Origin: Isoetes taiwanensis | Taxonomy: Eukaryota; Streptophyta; Lycopodiopsida; Isoetales; Isoetaceae | NCBI GenBank assembly: GCA_021234155.1 | Contig: JAJEKV010000052.1 | Location: forward strand, 3,945,606-4,009,605 | DNA: 64,000 nucleotides | Direction of reading: 5' to 3' | Shown: positions 35,402-46,690 of the stretch, piece after piece | Layout of the letters: every line of letters begins with the position of its first letter | Numbering within the stretch: the first letter of the stretch is position 1 | Made by a program: the position numbers and the translations under genes | The notes under the pieces: generated by a model | What the model saw: the letters and a program-made list of their open reading frames with translations, nothing else | Told to the model about the DNA's origin: nothing | Databases searched by the model: none

Positions 35402-35632
35402 CTAATCCGATTCATCGTCGACAGGCGATGCAGGCGGTGCTGAGATCCTGTCGATCATGAACAAACCATGTTCTGGATTCCATATAAGATGGATTATAAC
35501 ATCAAAGGGATCAGGATAGAAGCGGACGGGATTCATAGCAACGACATCAAGCCAGTCCTGAAGTTCTATTTCTAGCTCGCGGCACCTGCAGAGGTCCGCA
35601 TGGTTCATCTTGCAGGTAATAGAATGTGCCAT
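35402..35632 (-). CDS. Small hypothetical protein downstream of the HAD gene
   Basis: 76 codons from ATG, acidic end (PPASPVDDESD), with DWLDVVAMNPVRFYPDPFDV. It follows the HAD/methyltransferase-like gene on the same strand and has a CGCG palindrome (35337) just after it. Could be a last exon of that gene or a separate element ORF. No family recognised. Confidence 0.3.
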   Translation of the reverse strand: MAHSITCKMNHADLCRCRELEIELQDWLDVVAMNPVRFYPDPFDVIIHLIWNPEHGLFMIDRISAPPASPVDDESD

Positions 35633-35889
35633 AATAACAAGCAGAAGGCAGAGGCCGAAGCCGATGGTTCGCCAATTTCATGCATACCTATTTATACACA
35701 CCTAAATTATTGACGGTATATACATAAAATTATTGCAAGTATAGCAAACCATACACATAATATAAAAAACAAAACGTACACAGAACCAATAATGCCGATA
35801 AAAGAACACAATATATATTCGAAAGAGGTTGTTGTAAAGTATATTTCATATTCAAAACTTTTTGGAAAGTGTATTTCCTGTATACATAT

Positions 35890-36520
35890 ATATCAAAAAA
35901 GTTCCCTTTCTAGAACGATTTTCTCAAGGTCCCTGTCAATTTCCCCTGTCCGATCAAGTTGCGGGTATAGTGTTTGTATCTCTTCGACCGTTTTTCCTGA
36001 AGCTATTTCATGCAAGACACTAACAAAACGAAGCAGGAAGTTGATAGGATGGCGGATTCAATAACTGTGACTGATTGAAGCAACACTTTAGAGCGTCATC
36101 ATCCACAATGATCATGCCTTCCTTATCTTATCCTCAACACCTAGGGCATCCATCATGTTGCTGCGCAAGCATTTCACAAATATCTTTTTACCTGTCGGTT
36201 CTTTAGGGTTTGTGAATGAAGCACATTTGCTTTGATCCCAGATGGACGCCCAATTTCTATTTAGCTCAGGCACTACTTTCAAGACATCCTGTATATTTCT
36301 ATGCTCCATAGATGACCAAATTGCACAACGAAACAGACTGAAGGCCTGGTCCAACATCTCCTTCAGATAAGGGCGCGGGTAAACATATTTGGTATGTGTC
36401 TCAAATGGTTGTTGCGCATACCATGACTTTTCAAACGTTGCTTTAGGTAACGTTCTACATAGCACACCATTCAAATCAAAGACCAGTACTTTTGGGGAAG
36501 CAGGATCATTTCTGTAAGGA
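35890..36520 (-). pseudogene. FCP1/NIF-type HAD phosphatase module
   Basis: Motif I KVLVFDLNGVLC (nucleophile Asp codon at 36477-36475; second acid is Asn as in the plant FCP1-like branch), motif II CAIWSSMEHRNIQDVL, a Lys in KKIFVKCLRS for motif III, then after a frameshift near 36115 motif IV MIIVDDDALKCC and a tail (FLLRFVSVLHEIASGKTVEE) in a third frame to about 35890. This covers a whole FCP1-like catalytic domain, which removes phosphate from Ser/Thr or small substrates. It probably forms the C-terminal part of the gene continuing from 36593; the intervening 36520-36593 holds a CGCG palindrome and may be an intron. Confidence 0.7.
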
Positions 36521-36592
36521 GAACAATGACGTATGAGACAAAAGAAATGGAAAACGAAAACGCGCCAGGCGCGATTTCATTAATGATGCATG

Positions 36593-38448
36593 TCAACATA
36601 ATTTAAAAATATGATCTCTAGGAAACTCTAAATCGCGCCAGGCGCGATTTCTATATGCTTGTAGTTTGTAAAATGCATGGATATCAAAACAAAGAACATT
36701 GTCACGATACCTTTCATCTTCATCATTCCCCGTGGTGTCTTCTTCCATTGCATCTTTATTCTGAGTTGTCTCCTGTCTGCTAGAAGCACCAACTACATCA
36801 GTTGAGATCTGTACAGTCTGAACTACGCTTGATAGTTCATTACTCTTTACGCTAACCTGGCTATTTTCAGATTTGGAGTTTTCAGATTTGGAGTCTGCTT
36901 CATCATCATTATTGTTATTATCATCATCCCTGTTATTGTCATCATGTTCTATATTTCCACTGGCAAGGATGTTCACAGGCATGTCGATAGGTTCTTGGTG
37001 ATCTGCCTGCTCGTCCATGTCATCCATGAAGTTGGAGCCATGCAATGCCTGTCTCATAATCTCCCGTTCCTTAAGCAATTCTGAAGGTATTTCGGCCTTA
37101 GAGGTAGAAGCTTTGCTTTTTGCATTGCCAATTGGTCCCCTAGGTGCTTCCTCTAGTACTTTCTCAAAGAAGAGGTCCAAGAAATTTTTGGCTCGATCAT
37201 CGGAGACGACGCTCTGGCATTTCCTTGCTAACTTCAAAGCTTCTCTACCGATGTATCCTCCAACGTGAAGTTCCCAGCAAGTTGTTCCCAATGGACAAAA
37301 TGCTTCAATGAGATACTGGGAAAGGTCCATAGCTTCCCCTTATGTGAAGTTAGGAGCTCATACTTAATGTGGCCCACAAGAACTGGGTCGTCCTCGTTTT
37401 CTTCCTCTTCTTCCTCTTCTTCCTCTAACTCTTCCACGACCTTGACACCCTTCCCCTTGTCTTCTTGCTCCAGATAGAAGGCGTTTCGCAGGATGCGTTC
37501 ATCTAACTGATAGCACTGCCATGCTAGTTTGTCTCCATCTGGTTTTCCCTTAAGCCTTTCATATTCCTTACCATCCATCATGGCTATCATTATAATAAGC
37601 ACATGAGAAATTTTACTTGCTATGCCGAACTCATTGTCCTTGTTTTCATCTATGAGGATCGCCTGTCGTATGACTTTCACGCATTCTAAGTCATTTGCCG
37701 CAGTTAGAGCATATGCATAGGACATGTCGGAGGGACATATAGTGACAATTGTGTAGTTCATCTCCGTCGTGAAACCATTGCATATGTTGAAGAACGTATT
37801 ATAGTCATCAAACGACCATCTGGTGCCTCGGCTATCAAGCACAAAGAGTGTGATATCATGGGCACCTGCACCCACTTCTGGCAAGGCACACTTGAAACCA
37901 GTGGACACTTGATAAAAAAATGTGGATTCCGTCTCCGGGGTCTGCTTCACCAACGCGACTTTTCGTTTCAAGTCGGATGCAACTTTAGTGTGAATCCCAC
38001 TGATCTTTGCAATGTTCTTCAACTTCTGCTGCTTGACAAAGTCCTTGGACCAAAATACATACTTCTTTAGGTCGTCGTTGGAGACGTTATACTTTTGCAT
38101 GAGTCCTAACTCCGACAACGACCACTCTGATGTAAGCCTTTGTAATTCCTCACCAACTACCTTCTTGAGCACTCTAATATTTTTCAGCTCGTCGCATGCA
38201 TCTTCAAAGGATTCCATAGCCTTTGTTGCTGAGGTTTTCTTGTAAAGGATTTCCTTTCTGATTAACCTATCCAGGATTGAGATGAGTTCTTGATCGTCCA
38301 ATCCCTGGGCCTTCCTCATCTCTGTTATATGGATATCAAAAATTGATGTGTCAACAGGAGGAAATCTTCCTTGTGAATCTGGCAACTTCTTCTCCACGTA
38401 GGCATCCCAGAATTCATTTCATTTCTCCCATACTGGATCTGTAGCAAA
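36593..38448 (-). pseudogene. Transposon-type protein with possible adenine-methyltransferase-like region
   Basis: Two long frames, 38448 to about 37234 (stop near 38416 in an otherwise open frame) and 37330 to 36593, overlapping with one frameshift near 37260. The first has a helical N-terminal part (residues 1-160), then AHDITLFVLDSRGTRWS...NYTIVTICPSDMSYAYA, and an acidic run of Glu. Spanning the shift is HFVHWEQLAGNFTL / WELHVGGYIGREALKLARKC ... SDDRAKNFLDLFFEKVLEEA, which recalls the end of N6/N4 DNA methyltransferases (W-H--K, G--G---LA--R, E/D-D). The usual DPPY/W is replaced by LDSR, so activity is doubtful. A long Asp/Asn-rich linker (37000-36750) leads to the HAD module. Methyltransferase relationship is a weak inference. 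Confidence 0.45.
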
Positions 38449-38450
38449 AA

Positions 38451-39690
38451 CTATCTTGCAGGCATCCTTGGGTACAGTTGGTTCTTCGGCAGCATCACCC
38501 TTTTCATCTCCTTTTTTTTTCTTTGTTCTGGTGCTCTTGGTCTTGTCCTCGTATTATAGTTCCGACTAAGTGTCCTTTCCAAAGAACTTGAATTCGGGCC
38601 GCTTTTGGATCGCCCCCCGCTGGTGCGGCATTGGCTTCCCATATTCAATCCACTGGTTCCGAGCATGCCGAAGTTGCTCTATGTAGGGACTGCAAGGAAT
38701 AACTTCGTTAGCTTCATAATCGTGAATTCAAACAATCCTTCTAGTTTAAAATCGCGCCACGTGCGATTTCATATTAGAAGGCAAATCGCGCCTGCGCGAT
38801 TTGCCTTCTCTAAATAGCAAAGGGTTTTTGGAATGGTAGACGGCGATTTCATATTACAATGCTAAACGCGCCACGCGTGATTTGCCTACTTTGAGGAGAA
38901 ACGACTATCTTCAAGGACAGCCATGTCTCCTCAGACTAGCAAATCGCGCATGGCGCAATTTGTATTCTAATATGAAATTGCGCCAAGCGCGATTTGCTTG
39001 TTTGACGAGAAACGTCTACCATTCCAGGAACCCTTTGCTATTTAGAGAAGGCAAATCGCGCCTGCGCGATTTGCCTTCTACTATGAATCGCGCTTGGCAC
39101 GATTTGCAAATACGAAAAATAAAAATGAGGGAAGAGAATTACCTTTTGTATAAGAAAGTTCTTCCCATGTCATTTAGGAGTGCGCTTATTTCGGCTATTC
39201 GGCAGGTGTTGTTGAGCCGCCAGAACCGGCAGCTTCGACGTCGGCACAATCTGACTTATAGAACAAACGATTCCCAAAAGATGTCGTGCCTTCTTGATGA
39301 GAATCTTTTGGGCCTCTATTGAATGTGGCCATCTATTATCATAAAATGTATGTCCGGGTTCTCGGATGAAGTCCTCCGGCTTGCTCCAAATGATTACCTT
39401 TTTGTTACGGTATCGTATGGCACTACAAGACCGCAGGCATTGGCACCGCCCGGATTTTCGATCATGTTGTTCAATATCTCCAAGGAGTGCTGCTTGTCAT
39501 ACCTTCTGTTGATATAAATAGCTTTAGTGGACCTGAAAAGCCTATCCATGTTGACTGGATGGGTGAAGCTCAGGCCCAGTGGATACTTGTCGGCATATTT
39601 CTTGATTTGCTCATTGCCTCCAACCGCCTCGGCCTTGTCATCGCCACTTGTAAGGCCTGCTTTGCCACTTCGTAGTTTCCCCGCCTTTAG
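38451..39690 (-). pseudogene. Probable upstream exons of the HAD/methyltransferase-like gene
   Basis: Minus frames at 38666-38451 (basic, NLS-like RPRAPEQRKKKEMKR) and at about 39660-39140. The latter is open for about 85 residues (GGNEQIKKYADKYPLGLSFT ... STKAIYINRRYDKQHSLEIL ... GGANACGLVVPYDTVTK) and, after a one-base shift, KVIIWSKPEDFIREPGHTFY ... QKILIKKARHLLGIVC. The order basic residue-R-x-D then a helix and a beta-rich V(V/I) segment vaguely recalls ParB-like nuclease domains that often accompany methyltransferases, but that is speculation. The 340 bases between the two parts hold the palindrome cluster. Confidence 0.35.
38745..39110. repeat. Cluster of AAATCGCGCC...GCGATTT palindromes with a 65-bp inverted repeat
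   Basis: Seven or more interrupted palindromes of the form (GC)AAATCGCGC-CN-GCGCGATTT(GC), near 38750, 38785, 38862, 38940, 38980, 39054 and 39085. Two copies sit in a longer inverted repeat: about 38779-38845 (AGAAGGCAAATCGCGC ... GGAATGGTAGACG) against about 39012-39079 (CGTCTACCATTCC ... GCGATTTGCCTTCT). Within each arm 16-bp palindromic half-sites are perfect with a 2-base spacer. Single further copies lie at 35337, 36558 and 36632, that is before, within and after the adjoining gene. Confidence 0.85.
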
Positions 39691-39803
39691 AGCTAGCTTC
39701 TTCCTTATCCTTCACTGCCTGTAAGTAGACACTGCCCGAGGGCCTCGTGCTAATGGCTCGTCGAACAACTGTAAGCCCCTCGCATATTCGTTTAGGAATC
39801 AAT

Positions 39804-40345
39804 CACTACAAGGGATAGTCGACCTTCAACGGCGTCGAGAGGTCGTTGAACGACGTCAAATCGTCGAGGAACGACGACAACGTCGTTTGACGATGGTGAC
39901 GTCGTTCAACGGCATCACGACGTCGTTCAACGACGCCACACAGAGCTGACGTGTCTACCATGCCTGCGTGGCATCTTTCTTTGGCGCCACGCAAGCGCGG
40001 GCGTCGCGCAATAATGCGTGCACAAAATGTCGTTTAACGTTGTTCCCGTGGATCCGGGCGTGGCACATCCGGGCTGCGTGTTTTGCCGACATGCGGTGCC
40101 GGCACGCCACCGTGTTACGCCCGCGTCGACATGGCGTCGTTGAGCGGCGACTAAAAAACCGAAAAACAGGGTTTGCCGACATGCCGGTGGCATGCCAAAG
40201 TGTCCTGCCACGTCGACATGACGTCGTTAAACGACGCTTAGGATATCTGACGTGGCAGCAATTTTGCCAGCGTGGCCGGCATCGTCCGCGCCACGCTATT
40301 GTCAGCAGAGCGCCACGTAAGCAACGTCGTTTCACGACGTCACTC
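39804..40345 (+). mobile_element. CACTA (EnSpm)-type terminus with CGTCGTT subterminal repeats
   Basis: CACTACAAGGGATAGTCGAC at 39804 has the form of a CACTA terminal repeat. The following 540 bases contain many copies of (A)CGTCGTT in both orientations (for example CGTCGTTCAACGACG), the usual transposase-binding arrangement in this superfamily, and are GC-rich unlike the flanks. The opposite end (CCCTTGTAGTG) was not found; the element stops at an A/T-rich run before the 40377 repeat, so it is truncated or a solo end. Confidence 0.6.
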
Positions 40346-40376
40346 ATTTTTTTTTTTTATTTTTTATTTTAATATA

Positions 40377-41592
40377 AAAAGCATGCTTGGTAAGCCCTTT
40401 TTTTTCACTGATTGGATAGCATATTCGGTCCTGCTAGGAATAACTGTACCTTATGTGTATGGGAGTGTTTACGTGATGGTTATTGAATACTTAATGGCCT
40501 ATAAGCTCATTTATTTTCCCTAAGTCTAAGCCTTTAATTTGGTGTCATATGTGGGTATGTACCCTATGTGTGATATCTAGGATATTTTCCCTTCAACTGG
40601 TTTTGCATGATATATTCTGGTGGTGACACCATTCCGTATAAAGATATGGACTTAAGATATTAACATTAGGTGTGTTATTCTGGCCTTAGTTAACTACTTG
40701 GGCTTGTTTCATGCCGTTTCCATTGAAAGACATAGTTTTAATGAATTACCAATGGACTTACCATTAGGTGTATCTTTTTGGCCTTAGGTAAACACAGGCT
40801 TATTTCGTGCTGCAAGTTGTGAAGTAAATACTTTGTATTGATTGAGCTGTTCATAGCTATATCCCTGACCTTTAAAGACGGACCTTAGCCGATCTGTGGC
40901 CTTGCCTCGAGTTAGGGTTTCGAGGCATGCGCTGGTAGTTGTTGATGACAGACCATAGTTAAGATTGACGGTTCCCTTTTCTGGTTTTTTCGGGCTTATG
41001 CTAATGGATGAATGGGACCTAATTATTGAAGATGACCTTCCCTTTTCTGAGTTTGATATCCTGCGCCTAAATGAGGCCGCTCTAGATAAGGAAATCGCAT
41101 TTTGCATGCAAGGCACTGATCTAAAGGGAGAAAAGATAGGCATGGACGGATATAATAAGAGAGACAAACATAGCTATGGTGGCCAGCAACAGAATAGACG
41201 TTTCCAGAGCACAAACAGACAAAGCTTTGGAGATACATCTTACTTTGTCCCTGAAACACAGTATATGGACGATCAAGAATCTGACTTGGATGATAATCAG
41301 GTATGAAATATTTAGTTCCTGGGTGTTTGTACACGGGTAAATTATCTGTGCTTGGCCAGCAACAATCTGTTACTTGTTGGCTTAGTGATGCAAGCTGACT
41401 GTGACATAAGGTATTTGCTTGCTTCTAATTATATGATAGACCATGGGCACTTCTTGTGGTATGGTATCTATAAATAAATCCCATGTTTTTTGATCAAGAA
41501 CTTAAGGAAATGGACAGCAGAATATGCCAGTATATGGTTGTATTGGATCTCAGGATCATTTTATTTCTAAGTATATTATTTGATTTGCTCTC
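40377..41592 (+). repeat. 1.2-kb dispersed repeat, copy 1
   Basis: About 97% identical to 60121-61322, starting ATAAAAAGCATGCTTGG after a T-rich run and ending GATTTGCTCTCTTT. Both copies are in plus orientation. Either an independent small element or a fragment of the element at 54.6-62.8 kb. Confidence 0.85.
40998..41306 (+). CDS. Conserved 102-residue ORF in the dispersed repeat, copy 1
   Basis: From ATG (MLMDEWDLIIEDDLPFSEFD) to TGA, acidic, with a Gln/Tyr-rich middle. The same frame is fully open in copy 2 (60742-61050), with only a handful of residue changes and no frameshift although the surrounding repeat has several indels. No family recognised. Intactness in two copies suggests it was coding in the source element. 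Confidence 0.45.
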   Translation: MLMDEWDLIIEDDLPFSEFDILRLNEAALDKEIAFCMQGTDLKGEKIGMDGYNKRDKHSYGGQQQNRRFQSTNRQSFGDTSYFVPETQYMDDQESDLDDNQV

Positions 41593-41868
41593 TTTTATGA
41601 TTTTGTTTGAAAGGGGTAAAAGCATGAAAGGGTGTCTATAAATGTAGCCCTTTTTGTACATATACATATGTACAAAATGCATATTTTTGGAATAACTGTC
41701 ATCATGATCCGCTAGTAACTGCCATGATTAATGGCTATCCACTACTCTGAACCCGCAATTATCGGATTTTGAAATTCTTTCCCAAATTCTTTCTTGGTTT
41801 GCCTCTCGTTCACTATCCCGCCCCTGCCTTCTCTCGCTTGAATTCGATCACAAATTCTTCATCTAGCT

Positions 41869-44800
41869 ATGGCCCCAAAACGCCCCTGATGAGTGCTTGC
41901 TCATCACCACAGCCCTAAGCAAGAAGCCGATTGCTTCCGGCGGTGGATTTTACCTCCAAGGAGTTTACGTTTGGGTTCGAGGTGATCCAAGCCAAAGACC
42001 TCCGTGATAAACATGCAGAGGCCCACATACCCAACCTAGAGATGGTTATGAGCGAGGTATGGGGTGAAGCTCAAAAAATGACGAGGATTCAAGGAAGGGA
42101 GAATCCGTAACGCATGGAAAGATGATTTTTTTAAATATTATGAATTGGTTTATGGCAAGAAACAAAGTTACAAACCATTATATTTCTACCTATTTTGCCG
42201 AGCATTTGCTCTTCACTTGAAGGGACGACTTGTTGATTGGATGGACGTGGCTAGGACCGCCAAAGATCTTGCCAAAACCCTCATTTCAGACGTTCTGAGA
42301 GGACCCTACAAATGTAAATCCTCAACTATCAAACGAGGGACATCGTATTGCGGAGAATATTAGAGCCCCGGGTTATTCTAGATCAGATGTTGACACAATA
42401 AAGCGATTACTTAAGCATGGGTTGGAGGAGAAAACTAACCTATTGAATGAAGTAGAAGCACCGAAGAAAAAAGGAGGGATGCATTGAAGGTCATCACCGG
42501 ATTGAGGGTAGAAAGGATATGCTATCCAGAAGATCCGCAGCAGATCCGCGAGAAAATAGATGAGACAAAAACAGAATTTGACAAATTGTCCCGGGATCCT
42601 GCTTTGGAAATCAAGTTATCTTCGGAGTGTTGAAGTACAAGTTGGAAGACTTGGTTATGAGTAGACATGATAAAGAGCAAAGACTCTTCTAAGCTAGACA
42701 TTGGTTTTGCAGAAGCAACTAAAGAAATTGAAAGGCATGAAATCTCAATTGAACAAGCAAAGGAAAAACTTAATTGCATTGAATTGGTTCAGCAAAGGCA
42801 TTCACTGATTTTGGATTTCATGGGGAGAGCGGGACCTATTGTTCTCACACCGAGGCCCTACCTCAGAGGAGCTACTTCTATAGAGCAGATTCATCACATT
42901 CGGTTCATGTACTTTTGTGGCCAAGGCTTTGGCAAAACTGGTTTGTTGTTGCTAGCTCCATGCGAGATGCTTATTGCCTCTTCTCGCTTGTGTTATCCGT
43001 CCATGAAAGACGTAATTGCATAAAAGGTTGCATCGGGATGAGGGCATTTGAATTCAGCTTGGTTTCCCGCTTTGTGAAAGGTATGCATTGCTCTCAACTA
43101 ATTTAAACTTATATTTCACTTAATTCATATTTGTTATTTGTAATCTGCATAGTTCTACATGTATGGCTTTCAAGGTGCATTGCTATTCCTTGTACATGTA
43201 TAACTTTTAGTGTACATCAGAAGCGAGAGGTACATAGGCATATATTTGCTTGTTTATTGATGCTTTTATTTTTGAGCTTGGACTGCAGGTTGTATCAGCT
43301 TGTACATGTCTCTAATAGAGTCTACATCTGCAAATAGATGTACATGCATTTATCTTTAGAGTGCATCCAGATGGATTCATAAGTATGTGCATTTTTACAT
43401 ATATGTGCTTTTTTTTGCATAGATCTACATTCCCTAAACGGATACACGGGTACATCCGGGTACATCAAGTGCACATATCCGGGTACATTGATGTACCTTT
43501 ATGTACATTGAGGAACATGTACATGTACATTTGGCTATAGTTAAATGTAGTTACTTACATTTGGTACATTTTATGTACATGAAATGTACATGCTTGCGCG
43601 AATGTACCGGATATTTCTCATTAGTCTGTTTTCATGTTCTTTTATGTCTATTGAAATTTAGATCATTTTGTTTGTTTGCGATGAGGGCTGTTCCTATCCC
43701 AGAAGCAGCTTTAATGGCTGATGTTCTTGAGCCATCTGCATTGACTCTCTTTACAGATTTTATCGAGCATAATAAGCGCAATCAATCTGTAGACCCTCTA
43801 CCTTCCAGCTCAGATCACCAATGACATTTATTGCCCATTAATAGAACAATGCACAAAGCGGTGCCTCCTCGAACATGGCAAAGTGAAGTTGAGGAAATTG
43901 AGAGGATGGCACTTGAGAAAGCTAAAGCAGTTGCAGGTGCAGACCCTTCAATGACTGCTGCAACAGAAACTCCTTCATCACCAAGTGCTAAATTAGCAAT
44001 TGGAGAAGCTAAGAAAGATTCACTGCCTCGGCATCATCTGTCCGGGCCCGACCGGACATGTATTAGAAGCTACAAAGGAATCAGATCAGATTTTATCCCG
44101 GAGATACCGGGGAAGAAGAAGGCGAAGTTGATAGTTGAGTCCACTCCAAAGAGGAGGCAAAAGAATGCTGGTGATGGCACTCCAAGAGGAAAAAAACAGG
44201 CAAAATCTCTAGCAGCAAAAAAATGTCCCCCGAAAAGAAAATCTCCAGGCAAAAAAGTGCCACCACCACCTAGAAAGAGGTATGTCCAAGATGAACTAAT
44301 TTTGTTAAACATCTCAGATTAACCACATTTTTTTTGTATATAGGACACGATCACAGGCCGTGAAGGAAGCTGATCCTGATCCTTCTGAGTCGGAACCGGA
44401 AGAGGAAGAGGATGAGGTGATGTGATAACAAATAAGGTGCAGCAGTCCACAGAAGATGCTGAAGCAGGTGATGAATTTACAAGGTGAGTAATATCTAATT
44501 GATTACAATAGATATATCCTTTTGCTAATGCTGTTGTTTCCTTGTACAGTTTAGTGAACCGACTGAAAAGGTTGGTTCCATTCACTCCTTATAGGGACTG
44601 TCCTCTTAAGCCTGCACCCTCTATCTTTCAAAGTGATGTTGACGAAGTTCTGGCTGGAAGGCGGACTTGACCTCTAAGATGGTAGATGTCTATGGGAGGT
44701 AGGCTAGCATTTCAACATATTTATGTTATTTCATTCCCTAAGTCACTCATCTTATGTATTAATATGTATTACGGATTTGTGTGCGTGTACCTTTGTAGCG

Positions 44801-45590
44801 ATCTTCCATCGATTGGAAACACAAGATTTTTACTGGTTCGAATAGGACACCTTCCAAATTTTTGTGAATTCCCTCAAGAACAGGGGGATGCACGTAACAC
44901 TAACATAAAGGAAGGGCTGGATGGCATTTTTATTACAAGATGCCAATACATATTTGTTCCAATTCTGCAAGGCCCAAATGTGGCATTGGCAATACTTGTA
45001 CTTGCTGGTCCGGTGAAAAGCTCTTGTCCATCTATAGCTAGCCCAAGTATCTGAGATCCTCTCTCTGTCAAAGGCTATGTACCCGATGCTAAAGTGGTCC
45101 AGTAAGTATGAGTTTCGTTTTTTAGTTTTATGATTTGATTATTCTCATATTGCAATTTCCTTTGCTTGATTTATTCTCACATTGCAATTTTGCAGGTTTC
45201 ATAAGCTTGTGATCAATAACATGATGCTCGGATCCAACAGCTTAAACCATGGTAGGAAGAACTTTGATGCTCCTTTGTTCTGTCCTAAAATGCCAGAAAC
45301 TAGTACCAGCAACCCTTGCATGTACATTGTGGCTTACATGCACAAATTCATAGATGCCGTGGTTGATGCACAGCCAAGCTCCATTTTTGTAAGTAGAACA
45401 TGTTATTTTCCTATTAGTTATTTGTTGGTATAGTTCTCTAATACTTGTGCAACATGCAGATGACACCCAGTTGGTTCACTGATGCCTATGCCAAGTCACG
45501 GAGGGATCATCTAATGGAGGCATTAATTGTAGAAGGCGAGATGAATATACAAGCAGTTGTTCCTACACAGGGTAGATAGTCCCTTTGACT
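41869..45590 (+). pseudogene. Element B1 coiled-coil / Ulp1-like protease gene
   Basis: ATG at 41869 (MAPK). Regions in order: basic N-terminus; FKYYELVYGKKQ...FALHLKGRLVDWM (about 42120-42290); a strong coiled coil (42410-42800, LEEKTNLLNE..., KEIERHEISIEQAKEKLN); an intron rich in TGTACAT (about 43085-43670); a basic NLS-like tract (KKKAKLIVESTPKRRQKNAG..., 44110-44290); an acidic tract (SESEPEEEEDE); then the Ulp1-like part from 44550 (LVPFTPYRDCPLKP; ITRCQYIFVPILQGPNVALA; TSTSNPCMYIVAYMHKFIDA with likely nucleophile Cys; WFTDAYAKSRRDHLMEALIV). Where element A keeps DHF, B1 has PNV, so the catalytic His seems lost. Many single-base indels, mostly at CAG/CTG, compared with B2. Confidence 0.65.
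43130..43620. repeat. TGTACAT-rich intron of element B1
   Basis: Some twenty TGTACAT/ATGTACA motifs, many overlapping as ATGTACATGTACAT, inside the intron between the coiled-coil and the basic part of the Ulp1-like gene. The same is seen in B2 (53270-53730) and, on the other side of the element, in the transposase intron (50215-50600) and at 47595-47660. Confidence 0.8.
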
Positions 45591-45897
45591 TGTTTGTGAA
45601 TTACAGTTGTACATTGTGGCTTACATGCACAAATTCATAGATGCCGTGGCTGATGCACAGCCAAGCTCCATTTTTGTAAGTAGAACATGTTATTTTCCTA
45701 TTAGTTATTTGTTGGTATAGTCCTCTAATACTTGTGCACCATGCAGATGACACCCGGTTGGTTCTTTGATGCCTATGCCAAGTCGCGGAGGGATCATCTA
45801 ATGGAGGCATTAATTGTAGAAGGCGAGATGAATATACAAGCAGTTGTTCCTACACAGGGTAGATAGTCCCTTTGACTTGTTTGTGAATTACAGTTTT
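45321..45897 (+). repeat. 287-bp tandem duplication of the protease 3' exons
   Basis: 45321-45607 is repeated at 45608-45897 with few differences. The repeat starts just 3' of the codon for the likely nucleophile Cys (AACCCTTGCATG) and ends after the stop codon, so the second copy cannot encode the active site. Confidence 0.9.
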
Positions 45898-46098
45898 GTA
45901 TGAGCCATGCTCCGAGCTTCTTTGTACTCAATAAGTAATGAAAAAATTAATTTATTTGACTCACTTACCTATTGCAAATAACAATTGTGTAATTATCAAT
46001 GTGTTTTCTCAATTGTGTAATCTGAAATGTAATTATAAATTGTGAATAGACTCTCAAGTGTTTTGTTTTGCCGATGTGTGAATCATCTAATTCATGGA

Positions 46099-46690
46099 GA
46101 AAGCTCATTATCTTTGACTTAAATTACGTGTTGGGCAAGAGTGTGCACAAGAATGAAAATATTAACTCAAGATACCAAAAGATCCGTAAAGATGAGCTTC
46201 AATTCAATATAGGAAACATGTTTTTTTTGCGCAGGCGGGGTTAGCATCATTGCTTTTGCATTTGTAAGAGAAGGGTTTGATGTTGCCATCCTGGTCTTCA
46301 CTCACTTCTAAAAATCTTCTACCAATTGTGGATCAAATTTGTGATGCTTTTTCCATAAAGCTGAAGTTTGTTTACGCCGGGAGGCGGTGTTGGACTCGCC
46401 ACACAAACACCCTCTTGAACCTCAAAAGGGGTTGTTTGTGAAGCCATTAGTCGTGTGGTATGGAAAGAGTACCCGTGAGTACTATGGATATACAATTTTG
46501 ATCGATGACGAGAGATACAAATCCACTCGAATCCCGTAGGAAGCTACATATGTCCTTTCTCTTGGACACCAATATTAGCCGGGGCGACAGTTTGTTTGTC
46601 ATGGAGCTCATTCCATGGCTTAATGGATTGAAAATGGCTGAAGATGGTATAGTTTATGTAAAAGAGCATCCAATGACTAATGTGAGATAG
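46099..46690 (+). pseudogene. Element B1 FCP1-like HAD phosphatase
   Basis: Motif I KLIIFDLNYVLGKSV (Asp codon at 46116-46118; D-x-N as in the 36-kb gene), then an intron-like break, FVREGFDVAILVF for motif II (about 46260-46300), KGLFVKPLVVWYGKSTREYY with a Lys for motif III, and ILIDDERYKSTRIP for motif IV (46497-46535). The frame then shifts to LFVMELIPWLNGLKMAEDGI VYVKEHP, matching the end of plant FCP1-like domains (PWL-GL--A-D---YV--HP). Stops and frameshifts in the middle. It is followed by intron-like sequence and the next ORF; its role in the element is unknown. Confidence 0.65.

Noticed and set aside
37265-37477. Plus-strand serine-rich ORF
   Set aside because: Shadow of the Glu-rich run in the minus-strand gene.
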